Source: JAGQZY01 sp964588335 (lineage in GTDB: Bacteria > Bdellovibrionota > Bdellovibrionia > Bdellovibrionales > JAGQZY01). From it: DNA of 64,000 bases. Under the pieces are notes generated by a model. It did no database searches. It had not been told where the DNA came from and worked only from the letters and a program-made list of their open reading frames with translations. Below, piece after piece: positions 16,850 through 26,060 of this stretch; position 1 is the first letter of the stretch; every line of letters begins with the position of its first letter. Location: contig CAZPOV010000001.1 in the NCBI GenBank assembly GCA_964588335.1, forward strand, positions 186,001 through 250,000. Direction: 5' to 3'. Position numbers and translations under genes: made by a program.

Positions 16850-17444
16850 GAAGTGGGAACTGACTATTGTCTTTAAGTTTTAGGTAAATGACATTTTGCC
16901 AACACGGCTGTTCGTAATTAAGGCTGCCATCGGGCAGGGGGCGAACCGTGTTGACCATTTTGTCGTGAACCTGCCAGTTTTGCTTAAACGTTTCTTGCAG
17001 ACTGGAAGCCAGTTTGTAGCAAAATTTTCTTCTTTTAATATGTTCAAAACTTAAAAATATTATTTCTTTATCTAGCTCAAGAGCCTTTTGATGTTGAAGA
17101 GGCAACATAAGGGTGGAGGCGAAGCTGGGCAAGGAATGTCCCTTTAAACTTTTTTGCCTTAAATCATCAAGATAGAACAAGCGAGAGAGCACCCGAGACA
17201 CTGTTTGTGGATAAGGGTGTGTATGCATCCCACTGAATCCAAGAATTTTTTCTTCTTGGGTGATGATGTTAAACATTTCGTATTCCGTCCAAGATTGGTT
17301 AAGATCAACGTAATTACCAATCAGTCGGTCGTCTTTATGTTGTTTTTGAATCTGCTCGACAAGGCGACCAAATGCTGGGACCCAATGGCGATGCCGATCG
17401 TTCTTTAGATCAAAAACCTGCAATTTGTTAAAGTCGATTGTCAT
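16800..17444 (-). CDS. Uncharacterised protein, possibly GNAT-like
   Basis: The 214-residue soluble protein has no confident family. The stretch EYEMFNIITQEEKILGFSG, followed by alternating helix/strand segments and KEIIFLSFEH, resembles the strand order of GNAT acyltransferases, but the acetyl-CoA-binding R/QxxGxG/A motif is not evident. It is preceded by, and overlaps by four bases with, an asparaginyl-hydroxylase-like gene, so the pair is translationally coupled. Its 3' end overlaps that of the TauD-like gene. Function unknown. Confidence 0.55.
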   Translation of the reverse strand: MTIDFNKLQVFDLKNDRHRHWVPAFGRLVEQIQKQHKDDRLIGNYVDLNQSWTEYEMFNIITQEEKILGFSGMHTHPYPQTVSRVLSRLFYLDDLRQKSLKGHSLPSFASTLMLPLQHQKALELDKEIIFLSFEHIKRRKFCYKLASSLQETFKQNWQVHDKMVNTVRPLPDGSLNYEQPCWQNVIYLKLKDNSQFPLPTMSTEEWERRFADKA

Positions 17445-18133
17445 TTTTTGATATCTTTCGCTCGAATGCAGTAGGCTTCATACTTTTTCAAGCTCTTTCT
17501 AATCAATTCGCAATGATCTTCCGGATTAACTGATCCAAGAGCAAAGCCCATCAATCGGAATACCTTAGGATCGATATCAACCCCATGGGGAACTTTACTA
17601 TTACGTATAAGAAAAAAATCTGTGTCTTTAGGTAGTTGGCAGTAGGTTTTAGGTTGCGTTGGTGGGGATTTGTATTCCGGATCATATTCTGAGCACAAAT
17701 AAAGAGCGTCCCGGTGACCTTCAATTAAAAAACGAAAGCCCACCGGCTCGTACTCTTCAAGGTGTTGCTTGAGCTCTGGCAAAATAGTCATATGGAAAGG
17801 AAAAGGCTTTTCCACATAATTTTCATCGACGTGAGGAAGGATTGTTTCTTTAGCACTTGCAAGATGAACATAAAAAAGATTTTCAAAGGGAAGGTAGTTT
17901 TCCACACTTTCTATCACCGCTGGGAAAAGTTTTCTGGCTTGTGCTGACCAATCCGATTGATAAGATCCCAAGGGATCTTCATAGTTTCTTTCGCCAAGAA
18001 GAATTTCGCGGTTCCACCAGATGTAGGATTCGGATTCCAGTTTTTGAAAAGCGCGGGTGATTGAGCTTTTATCAGGTAAGGGCGGCACATCAAGAGGCAA
18101 AAAACAGATTTCTTGCTTTAAAATGTCGTCCAT
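17441..18133 (-). CDS. Aspartyl/asparaginyl beta-hydroxylase-like 2OG oxygenase
   Basis: The 230-residue protein has the metal and co-substrate residues of a 2OG oxygenase: ILPHVDENY (His101, Asp103), the strand GFRFLIEG, VPHGVD with the distal His183, and Arg193 in VFRLMGF. The spacing resembles small AspH-type or phage/marine 2OG enzymes that hydroxylate amino acids or peptides. It shares a four-base overlap (ATGA) with the downstream unknown protein, so the two are expressed together. It is one of seven oxygenase-like proteins in this region. The substrate is unknown. Confidence 0.72.
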   Translation of the reverse strand: MDDILKQEICFLPLDVPPLPDKSSITRAFQKLESESYIWWNREILLGERNYEDPLGSYQSDWSAQARKLFPAVIESVENYLPFENLFYVHLASAKETILPHVDENYVEKPFPFHMTILPELKQHLEEYEPVGFRFLIEGHRDALYLCSEYDPEYKSPPTQPKTYCQLPKDTDFFLIRNSKVPHGVDIDPKVFRLMGFALGSVNPEDHCELIRKSLKKYEAYCIRAKDIKK

Positions 18134-18193
18134 ATGTTACTTCCTAATCGGCTTAAACGTATTGGCCTCGGCTCCTCATTTTACCTGAAAAAA

Positions 18194-19273
18194 CTATTTA
18201 CCTTTACTGGAAGCGACACTCAGCATCGCATGAGGTCCGAAAAGAGCCGAAAGAGTTGAGTGATCGGTTGGTTGGTCAATCAAAGATCCTAAAAATGTTG
18301 AGCCAAAATTTTCCATGTATTGATTTTTAAAAAGTTTGGATTGATCGTCACTAAAGTAATTGTATTTCTGATCGAGCTTTATAAATAAATATCCTTCTTT
18401 ATACAGATCATAAACTTTCGATGTTAACAGTCTTTGTACTTCGGGTTTAGAGAGTCTTTCGCCGATGAGTAATTTGATAAGGCTCGGTTTAAACCAAATG
18501 CTATCAGCAACGGAAAGTTTCTTAGAAAATTCATTAAGCTTTTGAACTGCATTTGGTGAACTTTCACCCAGCATATGGGCCACGTAAAAAGTACGCATTT
18601 GAAAGTACATGCCTTGATTGACCTTTAAGCACTGTAAAGATTGGGCCAGATTTCCTTTTAGATACTTGAGGATACAAGATTTGAAATAGATCCACTTGTC
18701 ATCTTTGACATCTTTCGGATATTTTTTAAATAATTCCTCGGCAAATCCATAAAATCCAAAATCTATAGCCAAATTTAACACTTTAAAAAGCTGACCGTTC
18801 TGGTTCTCAAGAACCCAATTAAAAGATTCTATGATCTCTTTCTGCCCCTGGTGCCTGGGGTAAAAACTTCGCAATGTCAGAGTATTCAGTTTGTTTTTTA
18901 AATAGACCGCCCTGAGCTGTTGATCCGGTAATTTCATAATGGTTACAATGTAGTCCAAACACTGGGCTTCAGGGCAACCCGGTTGCAAAAAGCTGGAGGC
19001 CATCCTGCGAAAGGTTGGGTTTTTACTGTTGTTGATGACTTCAAGTAAGAATTTTGTACCTTCTAAAAAATCTTTTTCTAATTTGAGGTATTGGTTGACC
19101 GTTCTTTGAGTATCAAATCCGGTCTCTCTTTGTGAGTCCATTTGCAATCGCACCTGAAGGGCTTTTATTTGAAATTCAGGAGGTTTCTTTTCAAGTTCCA
19201 CAAAAAAAAGATCAGGATTGCCCAGCACCAGATTTGAGGAAAATAGTAGAATGACGAAGATCCATTGCGACAT
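18194..19273 (-). CDS. Secreted helical-repeat protein of unknown function
   Basis: The start is placed at the ATG at 19273, giving 359 residues beginning with a signal peptide (MSQWIFVILLFSSNLVLG). The mature protein is helix-rich. Segments such as IDFGFYGFAEELFKKYP and LKYLKGNLAQSLQCL look like TPR/HEAT-type helical pairs, suggesting a protein-protein interaction scaffold in the periplasm. No catalytic motif is visible. It is flanked by minus-strand genes with short gaps and may be part of the same transcription unit as the PLP-fold gene upstream. Confidence 0.6.
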   Translation of the reverse strand: MSQWIFVILLFSSNLVLGNPDLFFVELEKKPPEFQIKALQVRLQMDSQRETGFDTQRTVNQYLKLEKDFLEGTKFLLEVINNSKNPTFRRMASSFLQPGCPEAQCLDYIVTIMKLPDQQLRAVYLKNKLNTLTLRSFYPRHQGQKEIIESFNWVLENQNGQLFKVLNLAIDFGFYGFAEELFKKYPKDVKDDKWIYFKSCILKYLKGNLAQSLQCLKVNQGMYFQMRTFYVAHMLGESSPNAVQKLNEFSKKLSVADSIWFKPSLIKLLIGERLSKPEVQRLLTSKVYDLYKEGYLFIKLDQKYNYFSDDQSKLFKNQYMENFGSTFLGSLIDQPTDHSTLSALFGPHAMLSVASSKGK

Positions 19274-19347
19274 AATGCAGAATATTATCTCGGTATTAGC
19301 GCTATCAAGCAAGGTTAATCTCGTCGCAACATAACTTGAAATCAGCC

Positions 19348-20196
19348 TTAAAAATAGGGAGTTAAAGGAATACGAGCGAGATGGCTGGGAGACCGTTGGA
19401 AGCCTAGAAGTTCAGGTTCCTTACTCTGACCAATCAAAACCACATCGGCGGGATGCAGCTTGTAGAGCTGGCAGATTTTATCTTGTTTTTCTTTGAGAGA
19501 GTCGTAACAAAAAGTTAATGGAAATCTCTCAATCAGACTTTCACTCAGCATGATATTCAGGAGCGATAAATAGGAGACATCAAGAAGGGCGGCCTCTCCA
19601 GGATCAAGAGACTTGCTAAAAGACCATCCCAATCTTAAAAACTGCAGTCCAAATCCTTTGCTAAATGAAAAGAAAACTTTTTCGACGTTGTCATGAATTT
19701 TAAGTGTTTTGGGCGTGGCTGTGCCCAGATAGGCGCAATCCAATATGATTTTAAAAGGTTGATCCGCCAGGTTTTCCCAAATTTTCAGCCATTGGCCATC
19801 GATGGCACTGGGATTTGAAACATAAAAAACGGCTCCCTCGGGTATATCTTGAATATTGGCAATTGTGCTGACTTTCGAGCTCAGAAGTTGGGGCCATTGG
19901 TAATCACCTTCCAACATGAATATGGGCCTTCTCTCACCAACAAGCCAGGATTCAATCGCCTGAGAAACCCCGTGGGTGGGCAAAGCAAATGAAAAGGGTG
20001 TGACATCCAGAAACGGTTTTAACCAATTTCGAATTTTCGGCTCAACTTCTTTTAATTGCGTTCTAACAAATTCTCTGGAATGGGTGTCGGAATTCACAAA
20101 AAAGGAGAGAGGATAGGCTTCAAGCCATTTCGCCACTTCTGGTAGGAGTGGACCGTGTAAAAGCTTTGATTTTGGTGGAAAAAGCGCCGTCTCCAT
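19348..20196 (-). CDS. Short PLP-dependent aminotransferase-like protein (fold type I)
   Basis: The 282-residue protein has hallmarks of class I/II aminotransferases. These are a substrate/cofactor loop LPTHGVSQAIE, VFYVSNPSAIDG (NP-x-NPTG-like region), ILDCAYLG with the Asp that pairs with the PLP nitrogen, and FFSFSKGFGLQFLRLGW with the Schiff-base Lys followed by the conserved Arg-x-Gly. Family members are typically 350-400 residues, so the C-terminal small domain is strongly shortened. It may transaminate or decarboxylate an amino acid-derived intermediate, or have lost activity. It lies between the oxygenase block and the carbamoyltransferase operon. Confidence 0.65.
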   Translation of the reverse strand: METALFPPKSKLLHGPLLPEVAKWLEAYPLSFFVNSDTHSREFVRTQLKEVEPKIRNWLKPFLDVTPFSFALPTHGVSQAIESWLVGERRPIFMLEGDYQWPQLLSSKVSTIANIQDIPEGAVFYVSNPSAIDGQWLKIWENLADQPFKIILDCAYLGTATPKTLKIHDNVEKVFFSFSKGFGLQFLRLGWSFSKSLDPGEAALLDVSYLSLLNIMLSESLIERFPLTFCYDSLKEKQDKICQLYKLHPADVVLIGQSKEPELLGFQRSPSHLARIPLTPYF

Positions 20197-20301
20197 AGGA
20201 ACCTTTCAATGAATGTAGAGCGATCCTAAATTTTTGTAGAGCCTCCCACTCTTCTTCCGAAAAGCGCGGCTAAAATGGGAAGTAAACGAAAAATTAATGC
20301 C

Positions 20302-20730
20302 TTATGCTAGCTTTTTATCAGAATTCATATTGAATTGATTCATTGTGAACTTAAAGCCTTCCTGTCGCAAGCGGTTGTCGTCACAACACTGTTTGGCAGC
20401 GATAACGTTTTCCCACTCTTGGTAAGCTTCTGCACTGGAAAAGCCAATAAGACTCTCAACATGATATTGGGATTGGCGATGCTTGGAGAAAACTATTTTT
20501 CCAGACAGTTCAAAGTTTTTTTGAATAGCGTCCATCTCTTGCATATTCCAAAACTGATTCATTACCTTCTGTGCCTCAGCGAACTCCATGGCATTTGGAA
20601 AATTCAATTTGAAATATTTGAAATGAGGAAATTTGAAGCCACCTGTGGATGGGTTCAAGAGGGCTCCGGCCCCAGCCACAGTGATGAGTCCAGTCTTCGA
20701 TAGTTTTGAAATAAAGAGTCTTCGATCCAT
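20302..20730 (-). CDS. Tat-signal-like exported protein of unknown function
   Basis: The 142-residue product begins MDRRLFISKLSK followed by a hydrophobic alanine/glycine stretch. This RR-containing layout suggests export through the Tat pathway, usually for folded or cofactor-bearing proteins. The mature part is small, with one CC pair (AAKQCCDDN) and several aromatic residues. EFAEAQKVMNQFW and SSAEAYQEWENVI resemble the strand-helix layout of small dimeric alpha/beta-barrel (EthD-like) proteins, but this is weak. It is the last gene downstream of the carbamoyltransferase operon, 14 bases after the SGNH gene. Confidence 0.55.
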   Translation of the reverse strand: MDRRLFISKLSKTGLITVAGAGALLNPSTGGFKFPHFKYFKLNFPNAMEFAEAQKVMNQFWNMQEMDAIQKNFELSGKIVFSKHRQSQYHVESLIGFSSAEAYQEWENVIAAKQCCDDNRLRQEGFKFTMNQFNMNSDKKLA

Positions 20731-20744
20731 GCCACTATTATAGA

Positions 20745-21782
20745 TCAGTTTGAATCAGGGGACAATATGTCGGAAGAGATTTCTGTGGCTATGCGCTTGT
20801 TAAGTTTTGGCTTGGGGTATGGCCATTGCATCCCAAAATAATACGCTTTGAGTTCGTCTTTGGCGATCAATTGAGAATACTCCAGAATTGGCAATTCATT
20901 ATAAACATCTGTTTTTTCGAGTTTTTTTGTGGACTCGATGTCGGAAAAAGGATGATTGATAAACACGACCTTTGTTTTGGGGTAGAGGGTCTTGGCTGTC
21001 GTAAGAATTTCCAAAAGCAGCTCACCATAGGTATCGTAGTCGGACTGTTTCATTTTTGACACATTGATGCCGAAATAGCGAACGACCCTTAAGTTCTGCA
21101 AAAACTTGTACAAGTAAAACCTCAGAGGCATGTATTCATCAAAGGTTCCTTTGTTTTGAAAAGAACGAGTGTCTCTGGTTTGGCGATAGGCTGGCAAATT
21201 AGCCATCCACCAGCAAGGTGTGCAGAGATCCATTGAGCCTTGCAGTCGCTGCACATGCCCCGTCTCTTTATTAACTGAGATTACGAAGAATAAATACTGC
21301 AAAGGGTTATCAACCTCGTCCTTAAAGTTAGTGGTTCTTAAAAGTTCCAAGTACTGCTGTGTGCCCCAGCCTCGGACGGCATAATTGTGGACTTCCAATT
21401 CAGGATGAAGTTTAGCAAAGAATGACGGCAAGGTCTGATCATCATTGAGACCCTTGCCGAAGACAACCGAGGATCCAATAAATAGAGCACTGCCTTGTTT
21501 TTGGGTATTCGGATCGATCCATGTCTTGCGGCGACCAAAAGAATCAAAAGAATATTGCACGTCTTTGAAGATTGTTTTGTCACCGACGTATTTTGACTCT
21601 TTAACGACCTGGTCTTTCACGTGTTTGAAAATCAGAGTTGGATGTTTACTGAACAAAGCACGATCACGGATTAGATCAGCCTGTGGAACCGGAGGTAATA
21701 TCAATCTTAAAGAGATCTCTAAAACTAAAAAGATATTACATAAGATAAAAGTGAAGATTGAAAATTTATTGATTGTTTTCAT
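20745..21782 (-). CDS. SGNH/GDSL-like hydrolase of the carbamoyltransferase operon
   Basis: The 345-residue protein has one N-terminal membrane anchor (residues ~8-30). The catalytic-type block is SALFIGSSVVFGKGL, equivalent to the GDSxTFG block of SGNH hydrolases but with Ser in place of Asp before the nucleophile. NYAVRGWGTQQY follows as the Gly block, and the C-terminal PKPKLNKRIATEI takes the place of the usual DxHLN region. SGNH proteins remove or transfer acyl/acetyl groups. Carbamoyltransferase, DUF5989 and SGNH protein together are a widely recurring gene trio, and here they are separated by three bases or overlap. Some catalytic residues look non-standard. Confidence 0.7.
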   Translation of the reverse strand: MKTINKFSIFTFILCNIFLVLEISLRLILPPVPQADLIRDRALFSKHPTLIFKHVKDQVVKESKYVGDKTIFKDVQYSFDSFGRRKTWIDPNTQKQGSALFIGSSVVFGKGLNDDQTLPSFFAKLHPELEVHNYAVRGWGTQQYLELLRTTNFKDEVDNPLQYLFFVISVNKETGHVQRLQGSMDLCTPCWWMANLPAYRQTRDTRSFQNKGTFDEYMPLRFYLYKFLQNLRVVRYFGINVSKMKQSDYDTYGELLLEILTTAKTLYPKTKVVFINHPFSDIESTKKLEKTDVYNELPILEYSQLIAKDELKAYYFGMQWPYPKPKLNKRIATEISSDILSPDSN

Positions 21783-21785
21783 CTT

Positions 21786-21971
21786 TTAAAAAAGTGAGTA
21801 AACGAAAGGAGCTAAAGGCGTCACGAAAAAAGTAAAAAATGCAAATATTCCTATTATATATAGAAGGACAAAGAGTGGTATGAGGGGGCGAAGTTTATTT
21901 ATTTTCAGCTGATCAATAACTTGTTTCAGAGAGTAAATGTAGATCGAAATAAGCTGTTTAATTTTACTCAA
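21786..21971 (-). CDS. DUF5989-type small membrane protein
   Basis: The 61-residue protein has a basic N-terminal segment, one central hydrophobic helix and the C-terminal signature APFVYSLF. This ending matches DUF5989 (typically APFIYTLF), a tiny membrane protein that recurs beside NodU/CmcH-type carbamoyltransferases and SGNH hydrolases. The ATG overlaps the carbamoyltransferase stop by four bases. It may tether the carbamoyltransferase or present a membrane-bound substrate. The family function is unknown; the assignment rests on context and the terminal motif. Confidence 0.75.
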   Translation of the reverse strand: MSKIKQLISIYIYSLKQVIDQLKINKLRPLIPLFVLLYIIGIFAFFTFFVTPLAPFVYSLF

Positions 21972-23797
21972 TTTTGCCCCTTTTCAATCACTGTGTTTCC
22001 GATTACCAAACAATCCATTGATGTTCTAGCGAAAACAACCATCGCATCTATAGAATTTTGCACAATAGGGTAACCACTTTCGTTGAATGATGTATTTATC
22101 AATGCCTCGGATCCAGCAGCTTGTTTGCCATACTTTTGTAACAGGAGGTGAAGGGTCGGATTGTCACGAGGGGAGCAAATTTGGGGCCGGGTCGTGTTGT
22201 CTACATGGGCTCCGGCGATGACCTGCTGTAAAACCTGTTTTTTTATTGGCGCTGAAAACTGCATCCAGCGATGGTTTTTAAAGTCGCTGGAAGGGATGTC
22301 TAATAATTCTGCCGCTGCTGTTTCCGTCATACTCAAGGCATATGGGCGGTAAAGAGCTCGATCTTTGACCTCGCGACTCAATCGAAGCGCCAGTTCTTTA
22401 CGATCCGGACGAATAAGAATCGATCGGTTGCCAAGGGCTCGCGGCCCCAATTCATTGCGTCCCTGTACCCATCCAACAATTTTGCTGTCGACCAAAGACT
22501 TTGCAACATATTCACAAAGCTCGTCTTTGTTGGAAAAGCTTTTATGAGTCCAGTTCACAGATATTTTATTTTCAAATCCATGTTTTGCATAACGTGAAAA
22601 TCGATCGGTCTCCATGACTGATAAGATCTCATCGAGGCTTTCGTTTTTAGGGAGACAGTGACCTCCTAGGTACGCTTGATTCAGTTGACTGCGCTGGAAG
22701 TTTGCACTTTGCAGGGCCTCGAAGTACAGCGCTGATCCAAATGAGGTTCCTCCATCTCCGGGGTCGGGTGGAATATAAATTGAGGTGAAAACTCCGCTAT
22801 CTTTAAGGCGAGTGTTATTGACACAGTTGAGGGCTCCGCCGCCAGCCACACATAAGTTATCAAATCCCGTTTTCTGTTTGAGTCTATTCAGATAAATAAG
22901 GCTGTGTTTTTCGAAAAAGACCTGGATACTGGCGGCAATATCAGCATACTTTTGCTGCTTTTCAGAAACCGGAAGGTCTTTGTCGAAACAGGAAAAAGAA
23001 AATGGTTCTGAGGGATCCCGAGGTTCCCCAAAAACCTCTATAAACTGATCGGTATAGGGCATTTTATAAAAACTGGTAAAATTTAAAAACTCCGTGTTGA
23101 GATCGATGTTCTGAAGAGAATCGTCGCAGGAAATGGCTTCGATTTCTGGTAAATACACGGGCTTACCAAAGCCGGCGAGCGCCATCACGCTGCACTCGTC
23201 ATTGTTTGGCTGAAAACCTAAATAGGCGGTAAAAGATGAATAAAGGAGGCCAAGGGAGTTGGGAAACTGCACATCTTCTATTTTTTCAATTTTGGGTTTT
23301 CCGTCTTCCCAAAAACATTTAAAGAGTGAAGTACAGCTCCAATCGCCGACAGCATCGACAATCAGACAGCCGGCCGATTCAAATCCAGAGGTGATAAAGG
23401 CTTGAGCGGCATGGCTGGTATGATGGTTTAAATAGGCAATCTTGTTGGGGGCGACTCCTGTATTTTGACTGATGTCGTTGAAGACCCAAAGGCGCTTGCC
23501 GAGCCAAACTTTCATGGCATTAACAAATTCTTTGCGCGAGTGGGGAAAACCAGAAAAAGCTGAGGTTAAAACTCTTGAAAACTTCATGTAGGGGTTTTCA
23601 TGGTAAACTATGCGATCAATATCTTTGATTTGAAGTCCGGTTTCGGTCAGAGCATGTGAAATGGCTGAATGGGGAAAACTTGAGTCATGTTTCTGCCGGC
23701 TGTACTGTTGTTCGGCTCCGGCATAAAGGACTTGCGAATCTTTTATGATCGAAACAGTGGAATCATGATAACCAAAAGAAAGTCCCAGGATTGTCAC
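21968..23797 (-). CDS. NodU/CmcH/TobZ-family carbamoyltransferase
   Basis: The 609-residue enzyme is expected to transfer a carbamoyl group from carbamoyl phosphate, via carbamoyl-AMP, onto a hydroxyl. The Kae1-like N-terminal domain opens with LGLSFGYHDS and contains the metal-binding HHTSHAAQAF. Later come AGGGALNCVNN, GGTSFGSA, the C-terminal hallmark ELGPRALGNRSIL and NTSFNESGYPIV. Known substrates are sugars (nodulation factors), aminoglycosides and cephems. It is the central gene of a tightly overlapping minus-strand operon that also encodes a ferritin-like protein, a desaturase-oxygenase fusion and a GT-C-like protein. Confidence 0.93.
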   Translation of the reverse strand: MTILGLSFGYHDSTVSIIKDSQVLYAGAEQQYSRQKHDSSFPHSAISHALTETGLQIKDIDRIVYHENPYMKFSRVLTSAFSGFPHSRKEFVNAMKVWLGKRLWVFNDISQNTGVAPNKIAYLNHHTSHAAQAFITSGFESAGCLIVDAVGDWSCTSLFKCFWEDGKPKIEKIEDVQFPNSLGLLYSSFTAYLGFQPNNDECSVMALAGFGKPVYLPEIEAISCDDSLQNIDLNTEFLNFTSFYKMPYTDQFIEVFGEPRDPSEPFSFSCFDKDLPVSEKQQKYADIAASIQVFFEKHSLIYLNRLKQKTGFDNLCVAGGGALNCVNNTRLKDSGVFTSIYIPPDPGDGGTSFGSALYFEALQSANFQRSQLNQAYLGGHCLPKNESLDEILSVMETDRFSRYAKHGFENKISVNWTHKSFSNKDELCEYVAKSLVDSKIVGWVQGRNELGPRALGNRSILIRPDRKELALRLSREVKDRALYRPYALSMTETAAAELLDIPSSDFKNHRWMQFSAPIKKQVLQQVIAGAHVDNTTRPQICSPRDNPTLHLLLQKYGKQAAGSEALINTSFNESGYPIVQNSIDAMVVFARTSMDCLVIGNTVIEKGQN

Positions 23798-24516
23798 AGA
23801 GACACCTCGGTGAAGTCAGTCTTGTTCAGTGGTACAGGCTGGCGAAGTCTTTTCTGGCAGGCTGTTTTTACGAAGGGTCCGAGTAGAAAATAAATGAGGC
23901 TAAAAATAAGCCCAAGGAGTCCACCACCGACTCTCTTCAATTTGAAAAGTGTGGAATCAAGACGTCTTTGCCAAAAAATTCGCTGACTTTCTTTCTTTAT
24001 ATCCGTGTCTGAGACGCCCATGTCTTTGAGCAAACGATAGGCGCTATCAACGTGACCCACCTCATCGGCCAGCACACGACCCACAGATCTTTTAGCAAGA
24101 CTGTCATTACAATGTTTCAGGAAGTGGCGAAACCTCATCTCGGCTTCTGCCTCACCAATGTGGCAGTATAAAATCAACTTCCAGATCGGTTCACCATCGG
24201 GATAGAGACTGCGACGTTCGTAACTCGACTGTGGGCTACGCGAAGACCCAAATTTTTTCAATGCCGAATAGAACTCCTCAGCATGATAAGTTTCTTCCAG
24301 AATCTGCTGAAAAATTGTCGCCCGAATGGCTTTGTCTTCAATATGCTTAATACCCCAGAACAATTGCCAGACCGTATCGTCCTCGGTGTCACCAAAACGT
24401 TCGATTGTTTGAATTCTAATTTTCTTACTGCGATTGAAAACAAGGTGACAAAATAAAAAAACCACGATGTTGTCGTAGACTTTGAGCAATTTAAAAAGAA
24501 GACTTTGATGATACAT
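23794..24516 (-). CDS. Ferritin-like diiron protein with C-terminal membrane segment
   Basis: I start at the ATG at 24516, giving 240 residues and a two-base gap to the upstream gene. Helices carry paired ExxH-type motifs: EETYHAE (Glu75, His78), GEAEAEMRF (Glu122/124) and DEVGHVD (Glu152, His155). These match a four-helix-bundle di-iron site of the ferritin/rubrerythrin/diiron-oxygenase kind. A hydrophobic stretch (~198-217) near the C-terminus suggests membrane attachment. Its stop overlaps the carbamoyltransferase start by four bases. It could be an N- or C-oxygenase creating the hydroxyl later carbamoylated; this is inference. Confidence 0.7.
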   Translation of the reverse strand: MYHQSLLFKLLKVYDNIVVFLFCHLVFNRSKKIRIQTIERFGDTEDDTVWQLFWGIKHIEDKAIRATIFQQILEETYHAEEFYSALKKFGSSRSPQSSYERRSLYPDGEPIWKLILYCHIGEAEAEMRFRHFLKHCNDSLAKRSVGRVLADEVGHVDSAYRLLKDMGVSDTDIKKESQRIFWQRRLDSTLFKLKRVGGGLLGLIFSLIYFLLGPFVKTACQKRLRQPVPLNKTDFTEVSL

Positions 24517-24518
24517 AA

Positions 24519-26060
24519 TTAAATTCCATCCAAACAAGACCAAATCAATCCCTCGATGGATCCATCGAGGCGTGATGAGGTCCGACCCCCATTATCAATA
24601 GAGGGAGGTCGGTAATCAAACCCAAATATGTCAACCCAGCGGGCTTGATTGTCAGATTCTTGGTAGTAGACATAACCGTCTTTAACATAGGCACGCCGAT
24701 ACTTGTTCTTCCCCTCATAGAGTATTTCAAAATCATCTGTAGGGTAGTAGAGGGCTAAAAGACTTGGAATGGTGTAGTTTCGTATGAAAAAGGGTTCACA
24801 GCGCTCCTCGTCAATCAGGGGGCGAATGTTTTCAATCTTTACAAGGCATTGTGGGCACTCATTGAAACGCCGCTCTATCAATCTCAGAAAGTGAGTCTGG
24901 TGCACCGAGATCTCATTGTTCTTTCGTTGCACGTGTGGACCAAGAGCGCGGTGGGCTCCAAAGGTAAAAATTAAAAACAGGACGGCAAAGCCCAGCTGAC
25001 GACTTGTCGCTTTGAAGTGTGGGGCGACCAAGGCGAGTCCAATGAAGAAAAAAGGAGTGGGCCAAACCAATGCCTTTAATTTTGTAAAATCCCAGTGATG
25101 TACGAGGGGCGATTGTGGAAGTTGGAGGAGAAACCAGCAAAACAGGCAGAATAATACGGGCCTAATTTTACTGGCTTTTGCTCCGCGCAGAGAAGCGAAA
25201 AGACCAATAGATGCCGCGACGAGAACGATAAATGAAATAAGGAAGTTGATGTGCCATTGCCCCCGTGAAAAGGGTAGGTTGGTGGGAAAAAGAAAGAATC
25301 CGATCTGTTGCATAAAAAATACAGGACTCATCGTCCAGTTGACTGCGAAGTAGCCGGTTTTGGGTACGCCCCAAATAAACACACGCGCCAGTAAATAAAC
25401 CACGGACGGTAAGCCGACGGCCAAACAAGACCAGTGAAACCGATAAACAAAAAACCAGCGAAAGCCGATGAACACAAAAGCAAACAAAAAAGAGGCCTCT
25501 TGGCACCCGATCGCTAGAACTTGCAGGAAAAACAGGTAAAGGAGGTCAATGGAACTTAATTTTTCAGGCTTGAGGGCTTTTTCAAGCATTAAAAACAGAA
25601 AGAAAAGAGTGACTCCGTATTTCAGGTGATCGCTGTAATTTAAAAAAACTCTAAGGAAGCCAAAGTGGACGATGTAAAGAAGGGCAATGCCAAAATTCAA
25701 TCGCATGTTGTTATTTATTTTTTGCAGAACGTTTAGAAACAAACTGGCATTAACGACAAGCAGTAGAACTCCAAATAGATCAAACGCCAGGGGGGACATC
25801 CCGAAGGTGCGGCCCATTGTAAAGAAGTAACCAAAGAAACCGAAGGGACGGTAATGAGTATTGTAGGAGTTGGGGCGGAAGAAAATATGGTATAAAAAAT
25901 CAGTATCGAAAGCTTGGGGAGCGTTTTTTGCCGTTAAGAAAACCAAATCGTCGTGACTGAATCCTAGACCCCAAAAACTGTAATAGATCGAGGCGCAGGA
26001 CAGTAAGACGCTGCAAAACAAGAAAATATAAAATCTATTTTGACTGCGTGTAGCCTTCAT
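24519..26060 (-). CDS. Polytopic membrane protein, GT-C-like
   Basis: The 513-residue protein has about ten hydrophobic helices (residues ~10-400) and a soluble C-terminal domain. After helix 1 it has the acidic loop FSHDDLVFL, and the next loop reads THYRPFGFFGYFF followed by NASLFLNVL. This pattern (acidic pair plus YRP-type loop) is shared with GT-C membrane glycosyltransferases of the Tmtc/PMT sort. It starts 26 bases inside the upstream fusion gene and ends two bases before the ferritin-like gene, so it is locked into the operon. A lipid-linked sugar transfer role is plausible but not shown. Confidence 0.6.
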   Translation of the reverse strand: MKATRSQNRFYIFLFCSVLLSCASIYYSFWGLGFSHDDLVFLTAKNAPQAFDTDFLYHIFFRPNSYNTHYRPFGFFGYFFTMGRTFGMSPLAFDLFGVLLLVVNASLFLNVLQKINNNMRLNFGIALLYIVHFGFLRVFLNYSDHLKYGVTLFFLFLMLEKALKPEKLSSIDLLYLFFLQVLAIGCQEASFLFAFVFIGFRWFFVYRFHWSCLAVGLPSVVYLLARVFIWGVPKTGYFAVNWTMSPVFFMQQIGFFLFPTNLPFSRGQWHINFLISFIVLVAASIGLFASLRGAKASKIRPVLFCLFCWFLLQLPQSPLVHHWDFTKLKALVWPTPFFFIGLALVAPHFKATSRQLGFAVLFLIFTFGAHRALGPHVQRKNNEISVHQTHFLRLIERRFNECPQCLVKIENIRPLIDEERCEPFFIRNYTIPSLLALYYPTDDFEILYEGKNKYRRAYVKDGYVYYQESDNQARWVDIFGFDYRPPSIDNGGRTSSRLDGSIEGLIWSCLDGI

